NCBI GenBank assembly: GCA_964020975.1
Contig: OZ026624.1
Span: 73,841,971 to 73,905,970 of the forward strand
Source of the DNA: Hermodice carunculata
Taxonomy: Eukaryota > Annelida > Polychaeta > Eunicida > Amphinomidae
Direction of reading: 5' to 3'
DNA length: 64,000 nucleotides
Part shown: piece by piece, positions 1 to 20,600 of the stretch
How positions within the stretch are numbered: position 1 is the first letter of the stretch
Layout of the letters: each line of letters starts with the position of its first letter
The notes under the pieces: generated by a model
Database searches by the model: none
Told to the model about the DNA's origin: nothing
Seen by the model: the letters and a program-made list of their open reading frames with translations, nothing else
Position numbers and translations under genes: made by a program

Positions 1-240
1 TCACGTCTGACGCATGGAATCAATGGAACGAAACAAAAAAAAAACAAACAAAAAAAACAAACAAACAAACAAACAAACAAAAAAACAAACAAACAAACAA
101 ACAAAAAAAACAAACAAATTAAAAAACAAAAAAAACAAACCAAAAGAAACAAACAAAAAGAAAAAAAAACAAACAAACAAAAAAACAAAAACAAAAAAAA
201 CAATCAAACAAAAAAAACAAAAAACAAAAAGACACCTGAG
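1..240. repeat. AAAC-rich low-complexity tract
   Basis: From about position 29 to 230 the sequence is almost purely A with C every three to five bases, an impure (AAAC)n/(AAAAC)n simple repeat. The lysine/asparagine-rich open frames across it are composition artefacts. It sits directly upstream of the first LINE and could be a decayed poly-A-like tail of an older insertion. Confidence 0.85.
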
Positions 241-244
241 AAAA

Positions 245-740
245 AACTCTTACTGATAGGAAATTCACAATTAAATCAAGTGAACCCGGAGAAACTTGCA
301 GCCCACACCCAGGTAACCAAGATCACCGCGTGTACAATTGCAGAGGCCAAGACAATCGTCACAAACCAAACCGACACATATGACACAGCTGTTTTGCATC
401 TAATCACCAATGATGTAAAACACAACGAGCCCCATTCTATTGGAGACGAACTTTCTAACTCAGCCGATCACGTGAAAGTTTGTGGCTTGGCGCATGATGT
501 CATAATATCTACAAGCATACCCTAGCAAGACAACGAAGAATTGAACCTCAAAATGCAAGCTACGACAGCGCTCGTGAGACTGAAAACGAAATCGACAGGG
601 AAAACTTCGACACTAATATCTGACAATTACCCTAGTTTTATAGGCCGACGGAGCAATAAAGCCAGAGCCCAGCTATACAAGAACAATTCACATCCCAATG
701 AACAAGGGACACGTCTGCTCGCTGCAAATATATATAATAT
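245..740 (+). pseudogene. SGNH/GDSL-esterase-like domain of the LINE
   Basis: The conceptual translation shows the block order of SGNH hydrolases. LLIGNSQL at the start corresponds to the GDS block with its nucleophile Ser. VLHLITNDVK occupies the place of the GTND block. NSHPNEQGTRLLAANIY (about 685-735) matches the C-terminal block that carries the catalytic His. Esterase-like domains are known from ORF1 of CR1-type LINEs. A stop at 523 separates the first two blocks from the third, so no intact enzyme is encoded. Confidence 0.55.
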
Positions 741-3700
741 GTGTACAAACCAGAGTTGCGTGAGCAACGAAGACAGCGTCCTAACAACGGCAGAAACAGA
801 CCGTGGCACACACGCAATTATTAAAACGCATTATGATCACATAGAAAGTTTTTCTTTTATGATGAATTGCAAACTCAGTCACATGTGCTGGAACATACAT
901 GGACACAGACAGGTAGTTTGTGGCCAATCGGTATGTAAACTTCATGATCCCGACTTTGTGGACTTTGTTAGTGATTTTGATATATATTTGGCCTTACAGA
1001 GACTCATGCTAGTTTTGACACTGATCTGTTAATAAAGGGATGTACATTACACAAAAGTATAAGACCCATATCTATTAGAGCTACTAGGAACTCAGGTGGA
1101 ATAATGTCTACATAAAAAACGATATTAAAAAGGGTGTCGAGTTACTGCCAGTTTCTGACCCAAGAATTGTTTGGATCAAAGTAAAGAAAGCATACTTTGG
1201 TCTGCATGAGGATATCCTTATAACAACAGTATATACATCTCCAACAAATTCTCTATTTATGTAAGTGATGTAGATGTCTTTGATAAACTTTCAGCAGACA
1301 TTTGCAAGTATGGCTCACAAGGAGGAAATTGTATACTTATGGGAAACTTTAATGCTGCCACATATGTTGCTGTTGATTTTATTTCGCATGACAAAGCCGA
1401 CTATAATCTGATACCTCTTTCACACGCCATTAAATTAGATACTCCTCTTGCTAGAGCTAATATGGATATGCGTAGGACAGATGAGCACGGGAAACAACTG
1501 CCAAATTTGTGCCAAACTAATGGTATTTTGAATGGTAGAAAAATGGAGAATTTGACTGGCATGTTTTCATGTTTCAGTCATGACGCCAGGAACCCCACCT
1601 GTATAGATTATGTAATAGCTGACCACACTGTGTTCCCGTTAATCCCCCATATGACGGTACATGACCTCAGCTGGATGTCTGATCATTGTTGCATGTCTTT
1701 TGACCTCGGACTAGCAATTCGCCAGTCGTGTGAGGCGGAGCACACACAGACATTGGAAAAGAGTCGACTTAACCATTCACCTACCTGTTTTTCTTGGAAT
1801 GAATATAGCCGTAGTACATTCAAACATGCCCTGGAGACTTTATGCAATAAGGAACTAGATCTGTTTATGAACAATAATTATGAGGCTGGTAATGGAGAGA
1901 GCACAGACAACCTGATTTTTGACTTTAACAATATCATGCACAAAAATGCTAGGTTGTCATTAAAAGCTAAATCAACCAGGAATCACAGGCAAAAGCGTCT
2001 TCCTAAGTATGCTGATGACAAATGTTACAACCTGTACCGCGAACTTAGCAACATGGCAAAACAACTGTCCTAGGACCCTTATAATTATTGTTCAAGACAA
2101 ACTAACTATACTACGAGAAAACAATTTCGACTACATGGAAAGGAAAGTGAAAAACAATTCAGAGATAGAATTATGTATTCTTTGGACAAAGTATGGGGCA
2201 AAAATCCAAAGGTTTACTGGGATTTAATAAAGGAGTTAGTAGATATAGCCTTAGAAAAAAACAGAATAAACTCAAATATTGACCCAGCACAATGGTTTTG
2301 CCATATTTCAAGTTTAAAGTCAAACATTCCCGTGGTGGAAAATCACCCAAAACTGACTGCAATGCAAGCAGCTTTGGCGGTTAACAATTATCTTTCAGAG
2401 GCTGTATTAGATTACGAAATTACCGAGCCCGAATTAAAAGGGGCAATTCTGACGTTAAAAATTAAGAAAGCGCCTGGGAAAGACAAAATTCTAAATGAAA
2501 TGTGAAAGGTTAATTACGATATATTGAGACCAATGTTACCGAAGATTTTCAACATAATGTTTTCTTCAGGGTTTTTTCCAACGATATGGCAAACTTTTTT
2601 CTTGTAGTTTTGACAAATAAAATGGCGAGAGATCAGATCCAAATAACTGTAGGGGTATATTTTTTAATGGCTGTGTCTCAAAATTGTTTTGTATCATTTA
2701 AAAAAACGAATACAAAGTTATTTTAAAGACAATAATTTAAAGAATGAAACTCAAATAGGATTTACGGAAAACTGTAGAACTAGCGACCACATATTTCTTC
2801 TCAGAACTTTGATGTACAAATATACAAAACTGATAAGCAAGGGTAAATATTTATATTCGTGTTTCATAGACTTTCAAAAAGCCTTTGATACAGTTTGGCA
2901 CCAAGGATTATTTTATAAACTTATAGTAAGCGGTATCGAAGGAAAGACGTTTAATATTATAAAAGATATGTATCTTGATTCGAGTTTACAAATCAAACAT
3001 GATACTGGCCTCTCTGATCAAATTAATCTCAAAAAGGCGTTAAACAGGGTTGCGTGTTGAGCCCAACCTTGTCCAATGTTTTTATAAATGATTTACCCTC
3101 TTAATTTGATACCCCATGCGATCCCGTAGTATTATACAACAAAAAATGAGCTATGTATTGTATGCTGATGATCTTATTTTATCACTAAGTTCTGAATATG
3201 GGTTACAAACATGTTTGAAAAAATTGAAGGCGTATTGTGATGAATGGAATTTGAAAGTTAAAATCTGTAAGTCTAAGGTTTTGATTTTGAATGAGACGGC
3301 TAAGTTAATAAAAAGAACTTTTGTTCTAGGTAAAGATGAGTTAGAATGTGTCAGAAACTATGTGTATTTGGGTATAGAAATATCAGCAAGTGGCTCATTT
3401 GAAGGTGCTATAAAGCAACTATGTGATAAAATTAAAAAAGCACTCGGACCACTCAAAAGATTATTTTTTGTTAGGAAAGTGAGCACTGAATTCCTTATTA
3501 ATCCGTTTGAAAAGGTTGTGATGCCAATATTTCTGCATGATTGTAAAATATGAGGTGCTTACTCTGCCCTCCCATCAAAAATTTTATCAATTGACTCTTT
3601 TACAGGATATTTCAAACTTGACTACGAACAATTCAATATCAGTTTTATAAAACATTGTCTTGGTGTGCATTGCAAAGCATCAAATATTGCAGTTCTTGAT

Positions 3701-4735
3701 GAACTTGGCCAATTACCGGAGTCATTTGTCTGTAAGAACTGGTTGAGAATTGTTAATATACCAATGGAAAGCTTTCTGTATGACGCATATTTATGTTACA
3801 TCACGATGTCATTAGAAGGGAAAAGTATGTGGTTGCAAACTATTTCTGAGATGCTACATGGTATAGACATGAAACATTTATGGGACAACTGCGGAAAAAA
3901 AGGAGTTGTTTTCCGTATAATATATTCAAAAAACGTTTCCAAATTTTATTTTCGAAACAATGGAAACAGGATATGAATAATAATGAAGCAGAAGATAAAA
4001 AATTGAGAAGCTATGTTTTGTTTAAAAGAGAATTTAGATTCGAAAATTATATGCATATCATCAAAGATTTTACCACAAGGAAAAATATCTCAAGACTGAG
4101 AATCAGTGCACATAATTTGGCGATCGAAAAAGGAAGGCACAAACGTTCATCAAAATTACCCATAGAATTCAGATATTGCGAGCAATGTAATCTCTTTAAA
4201 GACGACGAGTGTCACTTTGTTGTCACCTGTCAAAAGTTTCGTGAACCCCAAGAACAGTTGTTAAATTCAATTTCGGACATGTTTCCAGACTTTTCTGGTT
4301 ATACTGATCTGGAAAAATTTATCTTTATTGTGGAATCATCAGATTATGAAGTGATCACAAATTTTGGAATTTATATGAAAAAATTTATGGCTATCAGAGG
4401 AAATCAATTATATATGTATATAAATTTTATTTAGATATCTGATACTTTCTTTCATGCCGGCCCTATTTACAAAATCACTAACAATGTTTGAATAAATCAG
4501 AATTTTTTTTTTACTTTTGCCAGGTGGGAATGGTAGCACTTGTCTCCTGGGGTTGTCTGGTGTGTTTGTAATTTATTATCACTTTTTTTTGGGTCTCAAC
4601 ACTTTGTTTATGTAAGGGTTGCTGTTGTTGATGTCGTGTTTCTATGTTGTAATCAACGTGTGAAAAGTTTGTATTTGTATAGCTTGGCATACCACCGCAC
4701 CTATTGTATACTGTGGTGGAGCCAATAAAGTACAT

Positions 4736-4766
4736 TCATTCATTCATTCATTCATTCATTCATTCA
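4736..4766 (+). repeat. (ATTC)n LINE 3' tail
   Basis: Seven or so tandem copies of a 4-bp unit follow the AATAAA-containing 3' end of the upstream LINE. Short tandem tails are typical of several non-LTR clades and mark the 3' terminus of that insertion. Confidence 0.8.
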
Positions 4767-5878
4767 TGCATAATAACCTGGGATATCGGCTCAATACCGA
4801 CAGCTTGTAACAATTTTGAATGGTGGGACCGTTTATTTAGTCCAAGTACTTGCTTCATAGAGGTTCTCTGAGCCGACTCCAAATCACGTATATTAGAGTG
4901 ACACAATTTGATGCAGTCAAAATCAAATGTTAATGCTGGTACTCCTGTTGGTTTGCACAAATACACTTTAGCATCACATGAGAGACCCGGATAACACCAA
5001 CCAGCACTACTGTATTTATACATGGCCCGTCTTGCAGCACTTATCCTGTTCTTTACGTGAACATCATATGTATTTGAAGAGGTGTATGTGAGCCCTAGTA
5101 AGTTAAGCTCTGTCACAGTGTCTATCTCATAAGATGGATCTCCGAAATACCAAGTTGTTTTTTTTTCTGCCAGAGGCAATTGTTTACATGTAATATTTTT
5201 GTTTTTTCAATCCCAAATACAAATCTCCATTTAGAAGCATATGATGCACATACATGAATAAGTTGTTGCAGACCTGCAATGGTGGCAGAGAACAGTGTCA
5301 CATCATCTGCATATGCAAAACTGTAAAATCTATCTTTTCCAAGACGAGTACCAGCGTCAGTGTTACTTAGTATTTTGCGTAACTCACCAATATAAAATTT
5401 GAAAAGCACGGGAGACAATACACTACCCTGACGGGTCCCCCTTGCAACAGGGAAAACTACACTTTCTTCAGAATTCCATTTTACGCAAACTTTTAAACCA
5501 CCATACCATGTGTATTGAAACAGCCAATGAGTTAATGGGATTTTTTTTATACACCTTAAAAACAAGACCTTATGCTAGACTCTATCGAAGCACTTTTGCG
5601 CATCGAGACTGCACACAAAAAGGTCTGAGTGCCCGCTACCATAGTAAGTAATAATATCGTGTAAAAGTGTGCACCCAAATGAGGTACCGTGTTGTTTGCG
5701 GAAACCAAACTGTGAGTCATTAAATGTATCATCAGGAACCATAAGTAACTCAACAATCTTTGAGTGAGTAGTACTCAACGTAATAGGACGGTAATTGTTA
5801 GGGTCATTTGGGTATTTAACATTTCTGAATTTTGCATACATTTCTGGAAGTAAGTAAACTTGCCTTGAAGCCAAATGA
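4767..5878 (-). mobile_element. LINE RT fragment, different family from its neighbour
   Basis: Read on the minus strand from 5,878 down: NYRPITL (about 5,795), a QFGFRKQHGTS block (about 5,700), LFVCSLDAQKCFDRV (about 5,580-5,620), RGTRQGSVLSPVLF (about 5,405-5,445), the catalytic FAYADD (about 5,305-5,325) and a thumb/C-terminal region (4,770-5,179) with NLLGLTY and an RISAARRAMYK block. This is the RT core of a non-LTR element, truncated at both ends and split over at least three frames. It lies tail to tail against the (ATTC)n tail of the LINE at 245-4,766; its lack of its own 3' tail at the junction suggests that it is the older piece. Confidence 0.8.
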
Positions 5879-7164
5879 CACTATTGTGAATAACATACTT
5901 TGTTATGTGTTTATGCAGCAATTATGCAAATGTAGCGTTCCTTTTTTCAATAATGTTGATTAAACTTTTTCAATTATGGTACTTTATGATACATTATTTG
6001 AAAATGATCTTCGTACACCTATCCTGAAAAGGGTGTTTTGTTTTTCCAGTTTTTTGTGCCGTTAATGAGCTGTAGTGGTCTGAAGTTGAAGTGATGACAC
6101 TCCATTTACACTTCAAAAGATTTCATCTTTCCTCAAGTATAGTGAAAGAACCAGGCCTAAAACAAAAAATCTGAGACCCGCGTTTTTATTCAACTCTTTA
6201 CGATGACATTATCTAAAACTTAATGTGTTTTTTCCTGGAAAACTGTAGATTACGAAAACGAAATAGTTTGGGATGTTGTTGTGCAAATGATCGTGTAAAG
6301 AATGAATTCAAAGGTCCAACCGTCTTTGAAGAGATTACAGGCATTTACGTGCAGTTTTTTCGGTTCGACAACTCTATAATCCATTAGCATTGTTTGCTTC
6401 TTGACTTCTATGAAATCGTTGATTCATAATACTTGAAAAGAACACAGTTTACGATTTTTTTAAAAGAAATTTCTGAGTTCTGTGTGACACTCAGCATGTG
6501 CTGTCGCAAGCATGGTTTCATCACCGGCCCTTTATTGGTTATACCTTGTATGGCAGTCTCATCAAGGTGACTGACAACTTCGTACCGGGATAAACACTGG
6601 CTGGCGAAGGAGGACAATATATGGAGACAATTATGGGAAATCTGTCAGTTTGGTTTATATTGATCTGGAGATATCTAAGCCTGGCAAAAATCTGCATAAT
6701 GCGCAGGCACAATTTCAAAGCTGGAAAATGCCTGTACATGTACATAACGCGCAGGTAAGAAGTACATTAGAGTAAAGGCCAAGCGTACGGAAAGCACCGA
6801 AAAGCAGGCATTTGAAAAAAAAAACGTATGTTTAGTCAATAAATTAATCAATGTTTCCCCGCAATACCAACCCTTTATTATGATCCACAACAAAACTTGT
6901 CCAAAGGAAAATCCATTGGCCCTTTCACAGTCACACCAAACCCAACTCCAACACATCCACTTTCATTTATATCTACTGTAAAACCATCAATTCATACCCC
7001 CCCCCCCCCCCAGTAAAAATTGCAATTGGGCCAAACTGAAGCTTGGACGTTTTTGTGAGCATCAATGTTTTGACTGTGTACGAATCTTTTGAAATATGCG
7101 ACAAATTGTTTATGCCCGGCATAAACTTATAACATAAATCAAACACGTAATACTGGAATCTCTC
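5879..7164. other. Non-coding stretch, nothing recognised
   Basis: AT-rich DNA with only short open frames and no family motifs. It contains a C homopolymer run near 7,000-7,014. I see no exon, repeat unit or terminal inverted repeat here. Confidence 0.5.
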
Positions 7165-7510
7165 CTGATATTGTCACCCTTGCTAAAGTTCTAACAATCT
7201 ATAAGAAGATAATCCGCCATATTGATACTTGCGGCCAATTCCCATGTTGCCTGCCATATCAAAAGTTTTTGGAGTGTATTCCTATCTTTGACCACGTGCT
7301 TCAGAATTTTAAGTCGAGTACTTCATATTTCGACAGGGAATGTGAATTCAGCGAATGTCACTCAACTGAGCTGGCCTCTAATGAACTTATGGACACACCA
7401 CCTCTATCGATGGACAAGGAAATGTGCCCATTATTATATTCACGCTTTTTGTCTGAGGTATTTGATACATAAGATCACAACATCTTCTCACAGAAACTCA
7501 GTTATCACGG
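7165..7510 (+). mobile_element. Old LINE RT fragment
   Basis: Across frames, pieces of an RT core appear in the correct order: AKVLTIYKK (about 7,180-7,205, the position of 'AKVIPIFKK'), a degraded 'NYRPISLLP' region (about 7,230), HSTELASNELMD (about 7,360-7,395), SMDKE (about 7,410) and DHNIFSQKLSYHG (about 7,474-7,510). The words match the LINE family found in the two arms (STELAALELIDRI, LDHHIL), but this copy is far more decayed and shorter. It lies some 340 bp upstream of the P450 promoter. Confidence 0.65.
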
Positions 7511-7846
7511 CTCATACTGACCCAAGTGAAACCGCCATTTTGTTACACTTTTCGTAAGAAGAACTCTTTTGTTATGAAGATGAAAAAGAAGATGATGACT
7601 AAGGCAATGATTATGATGATCTCTACCGGCAACATCGCCGTTTTATTTATACACAATAAAATCAGGGAGTAAGGCCCTGTCTTTTTAGTTCTCTATCTTG
7701 TTCTCATTTCTGATCCTGTCCTCCTTTAACTTGACCCACTTCAAGAAAAAGTGTAAGATGATCTTTTATTAGATACAAATAGTATGTGATAAGGAGGTGA
7801 AGGTCGTGGCATACATCAGTGGAGCTTCAGCGTTGAACCTTGCACA

Positions 7847-7856
7847 TATATAAAAG
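7847..7856 (+). promoter_or_regulatory. Candidate TATA box of the left P450 gene
   Basis: TATATAAAAG lies about 72-81 bp upstream of the predicted initiator ATG at 7,928. A TATA box at this place would put the transcription start near 7,880 and leave a 5' UTR of about 50 nt. Supported only by motif and position. Confidence 0.5.
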
Positions 7857-7927
7857 TATGTGTTCGTGGTGCAGGGACATTATTTGTTAAAAACCATACA
7901 ACGAAAGGCGCGTTGAAAAAAGACAAG

Positions 7928-16365
<8,438 letters not shown>

Positions 16366-17688
16366 TGCAACATGTGAACTTCGACAGCAGAACTAAAGAG
16401 CGTCTGGTTATTTGAATATTCAGTATCACATATATTTTATGGACTTCCTGTTGCGTTGCTGTATACAAAGAGTTATGAAATTGAAATGTATCGAGTATGA
16501 TGGGTTTTTTGAGTAGCTTCCCACTGCATTATATAAATATATAACATAATACTGAAATTGGAAACGCAGTGAAAATTGTTAATACGAGATCGATAAGAAA
16601 TATGAATAAAAATGTGAAATTAAATTCTCAGTTAAAGAACCAAAATGCAAAAACCGTGAAAGTTCAGGACAGGTAACACACCAAAAACCTTTGCATGGCC
16701 GATTTTGAGATTTTAACGTTTTTTACAAGATAAATGTCCTTTCTATAAGATGTCAAATTTTCAAGCTTTTAACTAAAGTAGAAATATGAGAAAACCGCCA
16801 AAAACCACAGAGGCATGTGAACATCCAAACGTCCATGTGTCACTCTTTTGGTTTTCAGCCACCAAGCAGAACAATGTCACCTGTCGATCATACTTAACAG
16901 CCTGCATGTCACGTTGCTGCAGGTAGCAATGGCCCATGGCAAAAGGAGAGGGGTATCACTGCGATACCGCGAAATCAGGCGGCATGCCGAAAGTATGTTT
17001 GTGGGCAGGTAAAAGATGGAAACATGCTAACATATCATAGCCTTGGTGGTTTATTTTATAGTTATCTTGCTTGTTATGCGTTCTAATGAAGGGAGACTTT
17101 AAATGTTCAAGAGCAGCAGGAATTATCAGACGATGTTCATTTAAAGGCCGTGCCGCAATGGACCACCCCGGTGGTCCTGGACAGAAAAAAGAAACTGGCA
17201 CTTTAATCAACAATACCTACGTACATATTAAACTTTTTATCGAATTCCAGGGATGAGGAAATAAAAGTACATCGAAATAAGCATAAATGTGAACAGAAGA
17301 GAAAACACACAACATAGCGTCACAAAACTCAGGTTGGAAAGAGAAATGAAACTCATTTAGAAAATAAATACAAAATAATGACAAGCTAACTAAGTAAAGT
17401 GTACAGACAAGTCTAACAAGCTAACCACATAGATCATACAGATAGGAGTAAATGCAATAAAACGCTATACCTAAAAACGGGATGAAGAGGTAGGGCGGAA
17501 GACCAAACCCGAAATCTGCCCACTGTAGGCCGCCCCACGAAGCAAGGCAACACAACTTTCGTTGCCAGGCTTGAGGTCACGGGACCCGAAGGCCCGCCTC
17601 CATGACGTCACGCTTTGAAACCAGCTTGTCTCTCTTGTCGTTTGACAGATTGCTGAATAACGTTTTCCGTACTTCAGAGGCGCTTTTA
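16366..17688. other. 3' flank of left P450 and intergenic DNA
   Basis: The stop codon at 16,363-16,365 is followed by the P450 3' UTR; a polyadenylation signal AATAAA stands at 16,605-16,610 and is conserved in the right arm (55,837-55,842, minus strand). The remainder to the LINE 3' end has no recognised coding content. A TGACGTCA palindrome lies near 17,603, next to the LINE 3' end, and is shared by both arms. Confidence 0.55.
16605..16610 (+). terminator. Polyadenylation signal of left P450
   Basis: AATAAA about 240 bp after the stop codon, conserved in the mirror copy at 55,837-55,842. Confidence 0.5.
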
Positions 17689-20600
17689 CTCAGACTCAGA
17701 CTCGCATATCTTTTATTTGACTGAATATACATGTACATTATTTCAGTAACATATATATATCCAGGAGACACTCATTAAGGCCACAACAGCCGCTATCATA
17801 AGGGCCACCTAAAAATACTATAGATATACAAAAATTGTACTTAGAATACAAGGTTTTAAATAGAGATGTAAGTACCTTACCCAGTAAGCAGGGAAAAAAT
17901 TATGTCTTACATATTAGCAAAAGCAAATGGGGGCTGCTTATGGAGTGTTGCAAACATAACAGTTTGGGATAGAACAAATAATATTATACTTTTCAATATA
18001 ATATTTTTTTATATAGAGGGAAAAACCATTCTTACTATGAGTATGAACCTTGTTTATAATGAAGTCAGGGGTTGAGTTCAATGTTTTTATGATTTCATGT
18101 CTGAGACAATTTTCTGTCCCTACAAGATTGCTTCTTTCTACAAATATACGGTTTATATTTCTAACATTGTAATTATGGAGTACAGAAGTTGTATTTATTT
18201 TAAAGGTTTTGAAGTATTCAGGTAACTGATTTTTGATATACTTAAAGTAGAATTTCAGTTGTTGTTGGAGAAATACATCACTAATCTTCAATAACTCTAA
18301 GGTTTTACAGATTGGCTCTGTATGTGCATTAAATCTGCTGTGCTTAATGATTCTCACACATTTTTTCTGGAGCAAAGCAATTCTAATACTTTTATAACCC
18401 CAGAGAATAGTACAGAAAAACATGATCCATATTCTTTAATTCCAAACCCAACAATGACAGCAAAAAGATTCCTGAATTGCCAAAGCATCAACATTTTTCT
18501 TCCAATACCAAAGTGAAGAAACAAATTTCACTCCTGACTTGAGACAGGCAGTCACCCATAAAAGGCAACTGGTGGTTTTAAACCGGTCCTCTCAACCTTA
18601 GAAATATTCATCATTAACTGCAGACAATAGTTCTTTTCCAAATTGTATAGGCCTAACCACCCAAAACACAAATTTCATTACTTCTGCCAAAAATAAAAAG
18701 ATGCCTGTTAGGCCTATCACCTTTTAGTTCTCCCGACTTGTCAGTAAGACAAGTTTACAGCAAAAGAGTAAAGTAAGCCTACATCGTTTTTGTGATATTT
18801 ATGAATCTGGAACATTATAAACACACTCTACCTCCACTATAACTATGAGTCGGAGAACAAAGCCTACAGCACAACATAGCCAATGAAGTAATTTTCAAAT
18901 AGTACAGAAAAACATGATCCTTATTCATTAATTCCAAACCCAACAATGACAGCAAAGAGATTCCTGAATTGCCAAAGCATCAACATTTTTCTTCCAATAC
19001 CAAAGTGAAGAAACAAATTTCACTCCTGACTTGAGACAGGCAGTCACCCATAAAAGGCAACTGGTGGTTTTAAACCGGTCCTCTCAACCTTAGAAATATT
19101 CATCATTATCTGCAGACAATAGTTCTTTTCCAAATTATATAGGCCTAACCACCCAAAACACAAATTTCATTACTTCTGCCAAAAATAAAAAGATGCCTGT
19201 TAGGCTTATCACCTTTTAGTTCTCCCGACTTGTCAGTAAGACAAGTTTACAGCAAAGGAGTAAAGTAGGCCTACATCGTTTTTGTGATATTTATGAATCT
19301 GGAAGACATCCGTAATTAAGATGAGGAAATACTAGAGTGTAATATAGTGTCAGAAATTTTATCAATATGACTGTTCCAATTTAAATGTTTGTCGATTTGT
19401 ATGCCTAAGAAATTAAAGTCATTTACACATTCAATTTTTGTTTTATTTATTTCTATTTCAGGAATTGTCATCTTTCTTTGTGGGTTATGAAATAACTTAA
19501 ATTTTGTTTTCTTTTCATTGAGGGACAATTTATTTAATTTCAGCCATTTGCTCATTTTATATAGTTCAGCATGTATATTGTGTGATAATCCTTGTGTGGT
19601 GTCAGATTTTAGCAACACTTGTAAAGTACTGTATAGTGTTGTATCATCAGCGTATGTAAGAGGTTTAAAATGGCTGGAGGCTGAGGGTAGATCATTTATG
19701 TAAATTATCAATAATAAAGGGCCTAAAATCGAGCCCTGTGGGACACTAGTGGTTATATTTAAGAGCGATGACTTGGTGTCATTTAATTCCACATATTGTT
19801 TGCGGTCAGTTAAATAGTTTTTGAGCAGTTTAAGTGCCATATCACCAAGACCCTAATATTTAAGTTTCTGAATTAAAATGTGATGGTCTAAAGTGTCGAA
19901 CGCTTTTGAAAGGTCCATGAAAATACTGATAGGAATCTCATTTTTGTCCATACCACTTGATATTCTATCGAATAGTTCAAGGGCAGCAAGCTTTGTGGAA
20001 TGTGAATTACGAAAGCCATACTGGTCATGTAAAATAAATGATGTTCTATGAAGTGTTCATTTAATTGGTTAAACATAATTTTTTCAAAGACTTTTCAGAA
20101 GCTTGATAACAGGGAGATTGGTCTGTAATTATCGAATAATCCTTCATCACCCTTTTTGAAGAGGGGAATAACTTTAGCTATTTTTAAATTTTCAGGAAAA
20201 ACTCCAGTAGCAATCGATTGATTAAAAAGAAGTGTCAGAGCCCCACCGATTTCATTTTTTATGAATTTCATTAGTTTGACCGAAATTCCGTCATGACCGC
20301 AGCTTGTTTTTGTTTTTAAGGAGTCTATAGTCTTGATTATAGTTTCTTTGGTCACCGGTTTAAAGTCAAAATTGTGTTCACTTGGGTTTTGTAAGTAATT
20401 TTGAAAACCCTCAGTAGTAGACAGATTTACTTGCGTTGCAAGTTTGGGACCTATCTCAACAAAATATTTATTAAAATTATTAGCAATTATTTGCCTGTTA
20501 GTAGCAGTACTACCTCCATTAATTTTAAAAGTATTGGGAAAATTTGTTTTCTTCTTTGTTTTGTTAAGTACTTCCTTTATTGTTTCCCAAGTTAATTTTT

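Larger units (their letters stand above)
245..4766 (+). mobile_element. LINE (non-LTR retrotransposon) with SGNH, APE and RT regions
   Basis: A nearly complete but frame-broken LINE. From the 5' end: an SGNH/GDSL-esterase-like stretch (245-740); an APE-type endonuclease (about 860-1,720) with WNIHG, a GNFNA block at 1,339-1,356, and IDYVIAD followed by SDHC near 1,610-1,690; then reverse transcriptase with FIDFQKAFDTVWH (about 2,862-2,900), a degraded QG..LSPT block (about 3,045-3,070) and the catalytic YADD (about 3,160). A C-terminal region with a cysteine/histidine cluster (CEQCNLF...CHFVVTCQ, about 4,180-4,240) ends at 4,434. The 3' UTR carries AATAAA near 4,724 and terminates in an (ATTC)n tail. 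The frame is interrupted several times, so the copy is dead. The clade is uncertain; an esterase-like domain is known from CR1-group ORF1. Confidence 0.85.
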
